Source: Cordilura impudica (lineage: Eukaryota > Arthropoda > Insecta > Diptera > Scathophagidae). Taken from it: a stretch of DNA of 64,000 nucleotides. Position 1 is the first letter of the stretch. Each line of letters begins with the position of its first letter. The position numbers and the translations under genes were made by a program. The DNA lies in assembly GCA_963682025.1 (NCBI GenBank), contig OY821518.1, positions 219,634,868-219,698,867 of the forward strand. Direction: 5' to 3'. The notes under the pieces are model-generated. The model made no database searches. It saw only the letters and a list, made by a program, of their open reading frames with translations, and was not told where the DNA came from. Shown here piece by piece: positions 31,971-45,060 of the stretch.

Positions 31971-32575
31971 AGTTAAGAAAATGCACAACTTTACCTAATA
32001 TTTAATAGCTGTTTTTACCCGGTCTTGCCCGGGATCCAAAGGGCTTTGACTTGAAAAATGGTTCACTATGCTTACCAGGCGCTAAATACTATGTCCCCGA
32101 TGAACCATTCCTCAAAAAAATTAACTTACTCCCAAAAATTTTTTATGGGATTGGGGAATTTGTTCATGGTGAAAAAATTCCCTATGTTCACGTTTTTTGG
32201 GGGAACAAATTCATGTTTTGTTTCAATTTAAAATTTTGTTTTTTTTTAATTTAGAACTTTTTTTATAAGACGCTACAGCAAAAATACTTCAAAAATAAGC
32301 TGTGAAGCCGCCTTAATTTTTTTTTTGAATTTTATTTATTTTGAAAACATCAAATATAATGGAATCGTTTGCAAATTAAAGGAATCAGAACTTTTAAAAA
32401 TTGAATTACTTTATTCAATAAGTGATCATCATTGAGCAGAGACATCAAAGAAAAACAGAAAATGAATGCGACGTTTAATATTGTGCCGCAATGTTGCTTT
32501 AAGCAACTGCTTATAGTATATGTATAGTAATTATTGCACATACGTAGATAACATTTATCATAAGACGTTTCACTG

Positions 32576-32920
32576 AGCTGTGTCCCGCGAGCGAGTCGCG
32601 TCCGCGTCCGCGCGTTTGGCAGCTACACCCGTGCTGCCGCGCAGTTGTCAACTTATTTTAATCGCCAAAATATATTTTTCAGATCATTGCGATATTCCAG
32701 CTGAGCTGCGTTCGCGAGCGCGTCGCGTCCGCGTCCGCGAGCCGCTTCCGCGCGTTTGGCAGCTACACCAGTGCTGCCGCGCAGTTGTTGTCAACCTATT
32801 TTAATTGCCAAATATTATTTTTCAGATTATCCGATATTTGAGCTCAGCTGTGTTCCGCGAACGCATCGAGTCGCGTCCGCGCGCCGCGCGCCGCCTTCGC
32901 GTATCGAAATTATGCTATTG
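32576..32920 (-). repeat. GC-rich ~130 bp tandem repeat inside a Helitron
   Basis: Two full units and a partial third share GTCGCGTCCGCGTCCGCG, TTTGGCAGCTACACC, GCTGCCGCGCAGTTGT and ATATTTTTCAGAT. They are far richer in CpG and GC than anything else in the window. They may be captured DNA. Confidence 0.75.
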
Positions 32921-33133
32921 AAAAGAATACAGATTTTAAATACGTTTATTGAGAGCAGTATGGAGATTTTGTTCATTTCTTTTGGGGACCTTTATTTAAA
33001 AATTTGGGGAATTTGTTAATTTTTTGGAGAATTTGTGCATTGGGGGCTAAGTGCTGAGCGCATGCTTACCACCACAACTTAGCATGGATTATTTTGAGTG
33101 TATTATGTCTAAAAGTTACGAATTTTAGTTATT

Positions 33134-33310
33134 CTAGAGCTTGGGGATATCCTCAATTCTGGTTTTTCCTTCTGGTGCATATACGAAAAGCTTGTGCTGG
33201 CTCCCAACTCTGGAGCAGGCGACAAATAATTGTCAATGAAAAAAACAGGGAGATTCTAAGTTGATACCTGCTACCGTAAGATATGGTCCTCTTATGTACG
33301 TTATGTTAGG
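33134..33310 (-). pseudogene. Helitron helicase, C-terminal remnant
   Basis: On the minus strand, INLESPCFFH is followed after one frame break by QLFVACSRVGSQHKLFVYAP, and the frame ends with a stop at 33134. This is motif VI and the tail of a Pif1-like Helitron helicase (canonical form SHGQLYVACSRV). All upstream helicase motifs are missing. Confidence 0.75.
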
Positions 33311-33369
33311 AATAACTTTTTGTACCATCTCTTGCAATGAAAAATCAACTTACAAAAGTCTTCTGGTAG

Positions 33370-33740
33370 TGATATTACAGTCGTTTCAAGAGCTTCACAT
33401 TCCCTGGACTTAGCTTGTCTTATCCGTTGGCCTGAAGACATTGTTAAATCGTTTCCGGAGTTTCAGATTCCCTCGACTAACCTTGGCTTAGCTGCTGGAT
33501 TTCTAGACGCACTGGAGTAGATTCAGGCATTTCCGCTTCTCTTACAAAGCTTGTCTTGATCTTTGGGCTTCAAGACGTTATTGGGTTTGCTTAGGTGTTT
33601 CAGCATTTCTCGACTCAGATTGACTAACTCGTTGAGACTCGATACGAATTTGGGTCTGATCAGGTTCTCTAGACTTCTGTTTTGTTTAATCCTTTTTGCA
33701 TTTGAGGTAGTACGGCCTATATGCTATGCTTTCATGTGCA
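33370..33740 (-). pseudogene. Decayed N-terminal repeat region of a Helitron protein
   Basis: Minus-strand translation gives ESQRVSQSESRNAETPKQTQ and RLEAQRSRQA between stops. These short R/E/Q-rich repeats are similar in kind to the N-terminal array of the Helentron protein at 16.6 kb. It is joined almost directly to the helicase tail, so about 1000 codons have been lost between them. Confidence 0.5.
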
Positions 33741-34119
33741 AGGCACAATTGCAGATAGTTATTTTTCCACCTTTAGAACTCATTTATATAGTGAAAAAGA
33801 TGAAATGGAAATATTTGTAATACGTTGCTTTCCAGTGTAGCTAAAAGGCAAGATGGAAATAAATGTAATATTTTGTCTTCCATTGTATTGGAATAATCCT
33901 GCAGCGGAAGTCAACCTATGAAATAAATCTGCACTAATTTTGGGGTGTTGCAACTCATATAGTAAAAAAAGATAAGACGGGAAGATTTGTAATAGGTTGA
34001 TTTAAAATCTTCATTTCATAATGGTGTAAACTCAGGAGTAGTAAGTAAAGAGATTTCTGTACAAAATTTTTGGGAAGACCATTGAAAAATTAAAATATGT
34101 GAACAAACACTAAAAGCAT

Positions 34120-34850
34120 ATATAGAAAATTAAAAAAAGTGGGCGTGGCCGATAAAAGTATATGACGACCTTACCTGGGATTTGAGAATAATGTGCAGTA
34201 AATTCGAGCGAGACCCATAAAAAATTAAAAAAGTGGTCGCAAAAGTAGGCGTGGCCGATAAGAAGCATATGGTGACTTTCGCTGTGGCACAGAGATCGTG
34301 TGTACCGAATTTCAGAAGAAATTGTTAACAAATAAAAATTTGTATAGCGAACAAATATGCCAAAAAGCAGAAAATGAATTGTATGTAAAAAGTGAGCGTA
34401 AATGTAGGCGTGGCCGATGAGAAGTATGTGGTGGCCTTAGCTGGAGTACATGGATCGTGTGTACCAAATTTCAGAGAAAATTCTTTACAAATAAAAATTT
34501 GTATAGCGACCAAATATACCAAAAAGCAGAAAATGAATTGTATATAAAAAGTGGGCGTAAAAGTAGGCATATCCGTTAAGAGGTATATGGTGGCCGGTAA
34601 GAAGTATATGGTACAGGGATCGTGTGTACCAAATTTCAGAAAAATCCGTTAACAAATAAAAATTTGTATAGTGAACAAATATGAATAAAACAGAAAAGGA
34701 ATTTTACATAAAAAGTGGGCGTAGTAGTAGGCGTGGTGGGTAAAAAGTATATAGCGACCTTTCCTGGGGTATAGAGATCGTGTGTACAAAATTTCAGGGA
34801 AATCCGTTGAAAAATAAAAATTTGTATAGCGGTCAAACAAACAAACAAAC
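34120..34850 (-). repeat. ~160 bp tandem units near the Helitron 5' end
   Basis: ATCGTGTGTACCAAATTTCAG recurs at about 34294, 34453, 34619 and 34777. Each unit also carries GTGGGCGT..GTAGGCGTGGCCG and AATAAAAATTTGTATAGCG. Confidence 0.75.
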
Positions 34851-35300
34851 AAACAAAAAAATAAACAAACAAACAAAAAGAAAATGAATTTTATATATAA
34901 AGATTTTTGATTAACATACAGAACAAATATAAATCGGATTGTTAATAAATAATTTTATAAGAGCCCAAAGGTACGCTAATTAGTTTAAGGCAATTCACAA
35001 TTCAATACAGGGCAATTAAAATGCACTCTTTTTTGAACCGTCAATAGCAAATGCATAGGCGATGGACTGTGAATTAGCTAAAATTGATTAGCATACCTTT
35101 AGGCTCTTATAAAATTATGTATTATAAATATCTTATTTTATTTAATTAGATATAATTCTCACACATATTATACATAAACTTAACTATGCCAAATTTCACA
35201 CTCCTCCGTATGTACATTTTGCTTAAAAACTTATCGAAAGGTTTATACAACCATAAATATGATCATTAATTTTATATTTAATCATGACTTTATATAACAA

Positions 35301-35727
35301 CTAGATGTAACCCGGTGTGCTTCGCTACACCCTCCCCTGCCCAACCCACGAATCGTTATGAGAGGGCTCACGCAAAGTCCCAAGGCTCTCACCAATACCG
35401 TAATTCAGATATATCACATTTTATATTAAGTTTGTGTAAGGGTGCCACGCGCATTTGTCCAGTCCCGCCCATTTTTTGTCTGACTACTCACGTTAATAAT
35501 AGATGACCTGAGACAAATTTGTAAAGTTTATATATATATCTAAAATTTACTTTGTATGGGAGGTGCCACGCCCGCTAAAAATATTTAAAAAAAAATTACT
35601 GCCTGTAGCACTCCCATATCCGCTGTAAGACCCTGTGAAAATTTCAGGTAGGTCAGATGAGTAGTTACGGATATTACCTCCTACAAACAAACAAACACAT
35701 ATTACCTCTTTATTATGTTAGAATAGA
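35301..35727 (-). mobile_element. Short Helitron unit within composite copy 1
   Basis: 427 bp, with its own TC 5' end (TCTATTCTAACATAATAAAG) and the CTAG 3' end. It supplies the 3' terminus of the composite. Confidence 0.75.
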
Positions 35728-35764
35728 TTACAAGCATAGATTTTTTTATACAAATAATTGCTGA

Positions 35765-35890
35765 TATACAATGTTTTTTGGTTTTTTCATTCGGTACAAC
35801 AATTATCAGATTTTTCGGCATTCCTACCCTGGAGCAAGTTATATGTAGCTGCCCATGAGAAGAAAATGGTTTATCAAAATTAGATCTGGC
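35765..35890 (-). pseudogene. Helitron helicase tail remnant in composite copy 1
   Basis: Minus-strand reading FSSHGQLHITCSRVGMPKNL then IIVVPNEKT: motif VI and the C-terminus of a Pif1-like Helitron helicase. Nothing upstream of this motif survives. Confidence 0.75.
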
Positions 35891-37064
35891 AACACTTAAC
35901 TATTGGCCTTGAACTTAGAATATCATTTGGAAATTTTTCTTTTTAGCGATTTTTATTTTTTTTCGCAATTTTCGGTTTTGGCGAATTTTTGATTTTGGCG
36001 ATATATTTTCCACGACAAATCACTTTGATAACTAATGTACTTGTCAAAAGAATGTTGCTATTATTTATATAGGAGGTGCCACGCCCACTAATCCCATCCC
36101 GCCCAATTTTTGTTGGACTACTCACATTAATATCTGATGGACTCGTGCAAAATATCGAGTCCTTCCCTTTGATAGAACACTCTTTATATGATATTAGATA
36201 TCTACTTTGCATGGGCGGTGCTACGCCCACTGATACGATCATGCCCATTTTTGTTCGACTAATCATACAAAGAACCTATGGGCTCATGCAAAGCCAAAAA
36301 GCCCTCTCTTTTACAGTTCTCCAGATATATGACATTAAATAGTTACTTTGCATACTAAGATTTAATGGTGTCGTGCAAAGTGTCAAAGCTTCCCTTTTTA
36401 AGTACACCAGTTATATGATATCACATATTTACTTTTTACGGGCGGTGCCACGCCCACTGCTCCGATCACGCCCATTTTTTGTCTAACTAATCACATGAAT
36501 AACTTATGGGCTCACACAAAGTCCCAAGACTCTCACTATAACAGTACACCAGATATATGGCATTTTATATTTAATTTATATGGCAGGTGCCACGCCTATT
36601 GGGGCGATACTGCCCATTTTTTGTCCGACTACTCACGTTAATAATAGCTGACACCAGATAAATTTGAAAAGCTCTCTCTATAACAGTACTTGAAATATAA
36701 AATATAGAATTATTACTTGTATGGGAGGTACCACGCCCACTTGTCCGATCCCGCCCATTTCCGGCGTAGCTACTAATATTAATAATAGGTGACCTCACAC
36801 AAATTTGCAAAGCTCTCCCTATCATAATACTCAATATATGTAGATGATATTAAAAATTTACTTTGTGTGGGAGGTGCCACGCCCACTAAAAATATTTAAA
36901 AAATTATAGCCTATAGCACTTCCCATATCCGCAGTAAGGCTCTGTGAAAATTTCAGGAATATCAGATGGGTAGTTACGGAGATTACCTCCTACAAACAAA
37001 CAAACAAACAAACAAACAAACAAACAAACAAACACACATTACCTCTTTATAATATTAGTATAGA

Positions 37065-38769
37065 TAAATTTAATTTTTCAATTGGTATATTTGTAGCCAT
37101 CAATATTGCCTTTAATTGTGGCTTTAGAGAACAGCAAACATAATCTTTGTTCATGGCTTTATATAGCAAAAAATTTTGTTTTTTATTAAGGCTTTATAAA
37201 ATATTTTTTTTTAACCATGGCTGTATCTTTGATAGAGTAGTGATATTTAATAAGCTCAAGATTTATTTTTAGTCATGACTATATAATATTAAGTTTGTAC
37301 TTATAATTCGTCGCATTTGGTATTAAGCGACACATTTTACTAAATTCTACGGCATTTTTAAATAAATGTAACTGAAGCATTATTAAGCTTCATTTTGTCA
37401 TTTCGTCGGACATTCACAATCAATTTTCATTCGATGATTATGCCTATTTCTAATACCGGCTTACAGAAGTTACTTTTGTCTTTCCATTGAGACTTGATGT
37501 GAAATTGGATAACATAAAATATATATAACCATGTCAGAGATCATGTACGTTCATTTACATTAAACTTTTTATTTGGAATTAATAATCCGCTAACCATATT
37601 ATATTGTATACAGACTGTAACTCGCTTTTTTGTAAAATTTTGCTTTAAAATTTTAGAATTCTTGACCTAAGTGTTGGCTTGATAAGGTTTTAAGCATAGT
37701 ATTGTTGTTTACTTTTAAGTCAAAAACTTCAAATATGATTTTGTAAATCCTTAAGAACTTCCTCATTAATGACGGATAACTTATTTTTTACTACTTGCTT
37801 TAGGTGCTTAACACCTATGTAATTTTATATTTTCTGATAATATTTTTGTAAGCAATTAAGTGGTTTTCCTTTTATTATAAAACATAAAATATTCAAATAC
37901 AAATAGCCTGTGATTGATGGTCGAAGAATATTAAATAATAAATCATATTATAGTCTTCCATTTGAGTTTACTATTTTACTATTCAATTAATTTCAATAGT
38001 TTTTTTTTTAATATTTTTTTTCGTGCGCATTTTATTCAATTAATTCCATCTCCTTTTCGTAAGGAACCATCATAATAATTGCATCGTTTTCCATCGAGTA
38101 ATTTGTTAGTTTTGAAGATACGTGAGATTGGCATTATTCGAGTGTAATATTTTGTCCTACGTAATCAGCCATTAATTGGTTTGGTGTTGTAATCATGGGT
38201 GTAACTAAACAAGAGAAAATTGGTGTAAAATTGTTTTGAAAAATGAGAAAAAAAAATTAAAATAAGAAATCATTTGGGATTATTAAGCATTTTAGTCTGT
38301 TAGGGGAAAATGTGCAACGATTAACAGCAATAAATTTACCAAAGAATTAAAAGAAAATTAAAAAAAAAAACAACTATCAGTGCTGTTTACAGGAAAATAT
38401 TTTGTTCAATTGTGTAACAAATTTGAGATGGAAAATAAATGGAAAAAAATATCTTTTGTTTAGATACAGTTAAAGAGTCTCAGGCAACTAGTTACTGAGT
38501 TTATATTGTGTGACTTTTTAAATATAAATATTAACCATTTTGTGTCTGTTATTATTAGGAATTTTATTTGGTAAGTAATTGGTAAACAAAGTATCCACTG
38601 CCGTAGGGGTATAATCGTTTTGTAGAGTTATAAGGATCTTTAAATTATTTTTTAACAGAAGTAATTTATTTCTGACGACAATATATTTGATATTCATTAC
38701 CTCTAAGTAGTATTGCCCCTATGTGATGCTTTACATTTTATTTTGTTTTATTTTTTCTTTATTATTATT
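37065..38769. other. AT-rich intergenic stretch, nothing recognised
   Basis: No open frame of interest, no repeat end and no RNA gene signal that I can see. Confidence 0.5.
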
Positions 38770-41700
38770 ATTATTTTAATTGTACTAAATAATATATTTC
38801 ACAATATAAGTTGTCTCGTGCCAAAATGGCTAGTGAAACGAGTTGGCATATAATAACAATTTAAACTTTTATTATTTTAGCAAAAACCAAAAAGAAAATA
38901 TTAATCCAAAGAAAATATTAATCAAAGGAAAATATTAATCAAGAAGCATTTCCAAGTTTTGCAAAATATGCAATTTAAGATTTTTCTTAAAAAGAGATAA
39001 TTGATTGAGGTTTTTCAAATAACTAGGCAAATTATTAAAAGGCAAACTACCCGTGTACTCCATTCTCTGCCTAGTTGTGTCCAACCAGCACCTCGACTTT
39101 CTCAGATTATATGCATTTCTTGTGCTAAAGTTGTTCTGGTTTCTGTTAAATTTAGCTGTTCTATGTCCAATGTTGTTAACCGATGTATAAACATAAAATA
39201 GAAGTTGTTTTCTATATAAGCCATAAATAGGAAGAATTGTTTTACAATAATATTTGTATAAATTAATCGTATTATGCCTCGCACTTAGATTGAATACACA
39301 CTTGAGTGCTTTATTCTGTACTGCCTGTAGAGATTTTAACTCATTTGTCTTTATGTGGGCGTAAATTATTGCCAGATATTCCGGGCGACTATGTATAATG
39401 GCTTGATAGATCATCAATTTTGTTTTTTCATTAAGTTTCTTAATTTAAAAAGAACTCCAACCGCTGATGCAACATTTGTTTTCAATGATTTGATATGAGC
39501 ATTTCAAAACAAATTGCTTTTCAAAGTTATACCCAGATATTTGATTTCATACTCCTCATATGTATGATTTCCATCCACGAATATACAAAAATCATTATTA
39601 ATAGTCAATGAGTGGGGTCGAAAACGTAGTAGTTTTATTTTATTTGCATTCAAAACCAAACGATTCAATTTCGCAAACTCAAAAATTAACGCAGAATCTC
39701 TCTTCATTTGAGTTTTAAGACTTAAATCATATTTATAGGGATAAAATATTGAAATGTCATCAGCGAACATCACAATTTTACCAAAAAGACCAAGGTTGCT
39801 GATATCATTTAAATAAATCATGAACAAGAGAGCCCTAAGACACTCCCACAATTCACTGAGACGATTGCACTCTTCTCCTTACCGATTTCAACATATTGCC
39901 GTCTATTAGACAAAAAACTTTTTTTTAAGTTCTAATTCTCTACCTAAAATACCGTATAACTTAAGTTTTTCAATTAGAATTTTGTGACAAACAAGGCCAA
40001 ATGCCTTACTGAAATCGTAAAACAAGCCTGCCACTCCATTAAATCCATTGTCCAAGCCTTCACATATAATATTAATCACACTGACCACAGCTTCGTCCGT
40101 TCCACTCCCCTTTACATATCCAAACTGATTTTCACTCACTAAAGTTTCACTATCAAAGAATTTTAGCAGCTGAACATAAATTATCTTCTCAAAAATTTGA
40201 TCTATTACATATAGCAACCCTATTGGCCTAAACTGTGTTAGCGCGAGTTGATTTTGGAATTGGAATTACTTTGTGTAATTTTAAGACATCTGGATAGATA
40301 TAATTATTGCTCATTGTATTAAATATTCTTAATAAAATAGGTGATCAAATAGCGCAACAATCGATTATGAAGTTAGATGAAATATTATCATGACCAGGGC
40401 TTTTCGATTTTTTCAAACTCATTATTGTATCTTCTAATTCACACAATGTTCCTTCTCTAAAAATGAACCGGTTATTACATTGCCTGAGTGTTCTCCAGCA
40501 GTTGAAGTTGTCGTCAGCATGTTTTTCAATACCTTGTTTTAGCAAATCATACAGCGTTGGTTAAATATTCATTGAAAATATTTGATTTTATTTTATTGTC
40601 ATCTACACAAATCCCCTCGGAATCAACTATGTTTACCATATTTTTATTAGAACGACCGATTACATTATTCAAAAATCTCCAGCAACTCTTAACATCACCT
40701 CCAAACTTCATTAAGTTATTTTCATAATACAGGTTCATATTTTCCCTGGTTGATATTTTTATAATCCGACTTATTCTTCTTAATCTATCACTAACGGTTG
40801 TATCAAAAGGATTCTTTCTTCTCATTTTTAATAGCTTCTTTTCCGTTTCCATCAAAAGCCACAAATTTTTATTATTCCAAGGAGCTAGATCTTTTTTAAT
40901 TAAATTGTTTTTTCTCGATACAGTTGTGTTGATTACAATCGCGTCGTTAATCATATTTATTAAGTTTGATGTAATTTCCGATGGGTTATTTGTTTGGGGA
41001 ATGCTTGGCAGGTTATAATTCAAATATTCTTTTACACTTTCAGAATTGCAAATAAATTTTATTCTTTCAGTGTAGTCATATTGATGAAATTCCGAATTTA
41101 ATTTGCAACAAATAAAGTTATGATCAGATAAATGGCATTCTATGGAATCAAAAGCAATTCTTTCTTCAACATTACTATATACGTGATCTATTCACGTTCC
41201 ACTTATTGGCCTTGCGATCAACATATGGCAACTTTTAAGCCCATAAGACTGGAATAAATTTATAATGTTATCTGCTTGTGCATCGTCCAATAAATCTATA
41301 TTTGAATCCCCTACAACAACGGCTGTATTATTTGCAAAAATACTTATTTTGTTATCTAAAATCTCCAAAAATTCTTCTACTCTACATTTTTGTTACCGAT
41401 ACGTCATAAACTCTAATGGTTTCCCATTAATCTTAAAATTGTTTAGCCTCAACTGAATTATATCGACATAATCTCTACTTTCACAACAATTCACAGTATA
41501 CAGGAATTTTTTACTAATGTATACAGAGGTTCCACCATATCCATCAATCCTAATGAGGAATTCTAATGAGGAATTGTGTACAGCTGAGATACTTTGACAT
41601 CGAACCAAGTTTCTTTTATTGCAAGAATGTCCGGCAATCTGGGTAGTTTTACAAGAAAATTTTGGAATTTGTTAAATTTATTTATAATTTAATTTACGAC
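38770..41700 (-). pseudogene. LINE (non-LTR retrotransposon) ORF2, decayed
   Basis: Minus-strand parts in order: endonuclease (41040-41640; VVVGDSNIDLLDD, IDHVYS, LSDHN), a linker (40547-41023), reverse transcriptase (39500-40545; YDFSKAFGLVCHKILIEKL, then FADD in MFADDISIF near 39760), and the C-terminal region (38935-39417; LKSLQAVQNKALKCVFNL). Several frameshifts and stops separate them. The 3' untranslated region contains the small hairpin GCCAAAATGGC and ends in an (AAT)n tail near 38770. The order endonuclease then RT fits Jockey/CR1/I-type LINEs; I do not fix the clade. Confidence 0.8.
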
Positions 41701-41989
41701 CGAACGCCACTTCACACTTGGCCACCCATCCCAACCTCGGGGCATGCCCTGGCGGATTCCGCGAGCTGGTAACTAAATTGTGTGGTCGGAAATCAGCTAC
41801 AGACTATGTCATCAGCTGATATCAGTAATAGACAAACTTAAACATTATAAAGAGTTAAAAATAGGTAATTGAGGTATTCAATTATATCGCGCTGTACTTT
41901 CAATACATTAAAATTAAAATCAACAAAATTATGTAGCATATTATAATCACGACAAATTCTGCGGAAAGGAGAAGAACAAGCATAATTAA

Positions 41990-42660
41990 TCCTAAATTAA
42001 TCCAAATGAAGCAGATTAAAATGTCCTGTGAATCTACAAGGTATGCTAAAATTTAAATTTGATAAAAGAAACTCCGATCCAACATCGCCATTTGTAATTT
42101 TGAAAATAAAGGCGACACCCAACATGGTCCTCCTGCTCACAAGAGTTGGAAGTCTGATAAGATTTAGTCTATTAATACATGTATGGTGGTATGTCATCAT
42201 AACTCCAACCTAATCCACGTATACAGAATAGAAAAACAGATTCAATTGCATTGCATTTCTAAACAGATTCAATTGCATTGGCATGAACCTGGTAATATGG
42301 ATCAAGTCCATATTACACCATTCAACTAATAAATCAAGCTCACGTCGAAGAGTGTTATTGAGACAGTGAAATAACTTAACATCATCTGAATACAATTCAT
42401 TGTAATTCGAAATTACAGTCAGAAGATCATTTACGAATAAAAAAAGCAATATAGAGCTCAAATGACTGCCTTGGGGACACCAGAAGTAGCTCTTCTAATT
42501 TTAGATTCAATATTGCGAAACCTGGCTCTTTGAGATCTAAATGAAAGATGCGACTCAATCCACAAAATAATAGATTCATGTATGCCAATGAGTCTTAGTT
42601 TGAGAAGTAAAATATTGTGATCCTCCCTATCTAAAGCTTTCGAAAAACGGAAAAAATGAT
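41990..42660 (-). pseudogene. Second LINE reverse transcriptase fragment
   Basis: Minus-strand reading gives ESKIRRATSGVPK, SSILLFLFVNDL, YSDDVKLF (the RT catalytic box) and then LIRLPTLVSRRTMLGVAFIF. The RT motifs and C-terminal LPTL..RR segment belong to a LINE different from the neighbour. It is truncated at both ends and has stops. Confidence 0.7.
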
Positions 42661-43183
42661 TTGTTTTGAGAGACTTTCAAAATTCGTATGATTTCTAACA
42701 CATGCGCCAGTTATTTAAAAAACACTGTTTTCTACTATTTTACTCTAGGACGCTGAACTGTCGAGACATGAGCGATTTCATGTTTTCTAGAAAAATTTCA
42801 CGCTTTACGATCTGGCAACCATAAAAACAACTATAGCGATCCAAAATACAACCACTTTGCCCTACAGGGTTTTTGTTTTCATGAGTGTTTATCGTTTTCA
42901 ATCTGGCAGACCTGATGTTGTGTATAATGAATTTGTTTTATAATGAGCAAAGTATCTGAAGAAATTCTAAGAATAGTAGGAGGTCTCGATCCATTTTGAA
43001 AATAAAAAAATTATTTAACCACTTGCCAAAATAAATTCTCGCCTATATTTTTGAGAAGTTACTTTTATTAAAATATTGACATCAATTCCTAAATAATTAT
43101 TTGCCAAAGCATAATGGGTTTAAAATAGAGTTATAAATCAAATGCTAACAAGCGGGACCTTACTTCGAATTCCTAAATCTTAA
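42661..43183. other. Non-coding stretch, nothing recognised
   Basis: AT-rich, no repeat ends or coding similarity seen. Confidence 0.4.
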
Positions 43184-43504
43184 ATCACTTAAATCTATCA
43201 AAAAACAAAAATATCGCACAGCTTTTTCTCAAATTTGGTTTGTATATGTTTTTGCCAAAAAAAGTGACCTTACCAAATATGGTCAGGCTCGGTCCATTTT
43301 TAAATCTAATCGCCATATAAATATAGCATCCAACACGAACTTTTCCATATCCGAAGGCAAAAAAAAAAAAAATTCAATAACAATGCCACTCAAGTTTGGT
43401 TTATGCTTATTTTCTACATCTAATTAGTTGGACCAAAGAGATAGGCTCTGGTATAGGATATCGAATAGTCGGTCTAGACAGACTATAATTTTCTTACTTG
43501 TTTT
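43184..43504 (+). mobile_element. DINE-1-like repeat, copy H, 3' part only
   Basis: Starts in the interior at CACTTAAATCTATCAAAAAAC and ends with hairpin GTCGGTCTAGACAGAC (one stem mismatch) plus CTTACTTGTTTT. Confidence 0.8.
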
Positions 43505-43834
43505 AGTTGATTTAGCTGAAGTTTCTTAAAACTGATTAGGGAAATAAAAGTCAAATAATTTATTTTGTCAAAGTTAATTCTTTGCAGAATTTTTGGCAAA
43601 TAAATTAAGAAGTTTGAAATATATTATCATTTCAAAGTCAGTCAGATTGACATTGTTCTCTGAGTAAACCACGAAAAGACTTAAGAAATTGCTATCTGTT
43701 GAGAATCAAAATATATTCTTAGGACATCGTTGTAAGCTTTTACTTTAAAGTATTAACAGTTAATAATTATATTTATTAAAATAATTTTGGATAAAATTTG
43801 CTATACTGATCACATGTGGCGGATCAGTTGTTAT

Positions 43835-44650
43835 TTATGATCTGCAATGCTAAGAGGTCTCCAAAGAGGCTATACGAAAAACATGTGTTTCTTGTGTCTG
43901 TGGGATACCCAATTTAAAGGAAACAAATACGAAACGCATGACTGCGCAAATGATCCCCTCATGCCAATGGAGAACATTCTCAATCCCCCTCTCCATGTCA
44001 TACTGGGAATCGTAAAAAATTTCATTAAGGCCATTGTGAATCAATCGAAAATTCTTGATTGTTTGAAAAATATTTTCCCACAAATCAGCGAAGCAAAATT
44101 AAAGGAAGGTGTTCTGAATGGGCCCGATATACGAAAGCTCATGAAATCAAAAGGATTTAAGGACGTTTTAGTCAGTAATGATTACCTTGAATGGAGGGCA
44201 GTGAAGAAAGTACGCGAACACACAATTACCGCGCTCTTGTGATCAAGATGTTGAAATACTTCCAGAAAATTGGAGTGAACATATCTCTCAAAATTCACTT
44301 CTTGCACCACCATCTCGATTACTTCAGCAAGCATCTAGCCTCAGAGTCGGATGAGCATGGCGAGCGCTTCCATCAAGTGGCCATGCCCATGGAAACGCGA
44401 TATAAATGCAAAAGGCTCGACTCGCTGATGGCTGAAATTTGTTGGTGGTCGCAAAATACGTATGATCTCGACAATGAAGATGATGAATAAAATTGTACAA
44501 TGGAAGTTTCCTCCGAGGGTAACTCACAAAATTTGTTATCTGACTGATTAAAAAGAATTGATTTTTTTACAGATGGAAATCCTTAACCGATAAGACTCAA
44601 GTAGGCGAACCACTACGCAAGATAGCAAAGGGAGTACACAAACGAAAATA
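43835..44650 (+). pseudogene. Decayed gene of the GERFHQ-type uncharacterised arthropod family
   Basis: Two overlapping frames (43847-44242 and 44191-44490) give LQRGYTKNMCFLCLWDTQF, NPPLHVILGIVKNFIKAI, ISEAKLKEGVLNGPDIRKL, LKIHFLHHHLDYFSKHL and SDEHGERFHQVAMPMETRY. The same motifs, in the same order, occur in the gene inside long-IR element 2 (56.4-57.6 kb). From memory this is a multi-copy, unnamed family in many arthropods. A frameshift near 44200 breaks it. A possible last exon after TTTTTTTACAG (44562-44572) reads RWKSLTDKTQVGE and stops near 44650. No inverted arms were found here. Confidence 0.6.
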
Positions 44651-45060
44651 AATTTATGCGATTTCGATTTTTATGATCTACATATCTACACACACAAAAG
44701 AGATTCATTGTGGCTACCGAATTTACTGCCAACCTGAATTTCGATGAAACTAAACCGAATTTTTAGTTAATTACGAGTAAGAATCTGTTGTCGTTACTGC
44801 AAGCGCTTTATTACAATAAAAAATATGTAGCTCCTTTAAAATTTCTCTTGATACAATCGAAAATAAAATTATTAGACACCTGAACAATTCGGTTGGCGAA
44901 TTTATTTTCTGTAATAACCTGATATTTTTAATTTTACATATTAATAAAAAATAATATATAATAAATATTATCCAAATTCGTTGAAACATAAAATCAATGT
45001 TCTTGTCAGAAATGTGAATAAAAGCGACACGCGTATATCGATCTTCATGACCTATGTCTC
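44651..45060. other. AT-rich spacer without a gene
   Basis: No features recognised. Confidence 0.4.

Larger units (their letters stand above)
32005..34903 (-). mobile_element. Non-autonomous canonical Helitron (deletion derivative)
   Basis: The 5' end on the minus strand is TCTTTATATATAAAATTCAT at 34903, the same start as the Helitron 5' end at 53382. The 3' end has the hairpin CCCGGGCAAGACCGGG at 32018-32033, followed ten bases later by CTAT where CTRR is expected. Inside, in order from the 5' end: ~160 bp tandem units, a degraded coiled N-terminal coding repeat, the last exon of a Helitron helicase, and GC-rich tandem repeats. The Rep and most of the helicase are deleted. Confidence 0.65.
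35301..37064 (-). mobile_element. Composite non-autonomous Helitron, copy 1
   Basis: The minus-strand 5' end is TCTATACTAATATTATAAAG (37064) and the 3' end is hairpin GGTGTAGCGAAGCACACC then GGGTTACATCTAG (35301). It is inserted between A and T with no duplication, as canonical Helitrons are. It holds ~142 bp tandem units with GTGGGCGTGGCACC, a helicase tail remnant (35765-35890), and a second internal 5' end at 35727 that opens a 427-bp short unit. The copy at 48294-50117 has the same order of parts in the opposite direction. Confidence 0.85.

Noticed and set aside
34636..34876. Cysteine- and phenylalanine-rich minus-strand frames
   Set aside because: They translate the (TTTG)n run and tandem repeat of a Helitron 5' end.
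44324..44527. Minus-strand frame opposite the GERFHQ-type gene
   Set aside because: Shadow of the plus-strand reading that carries the conserved motifs.
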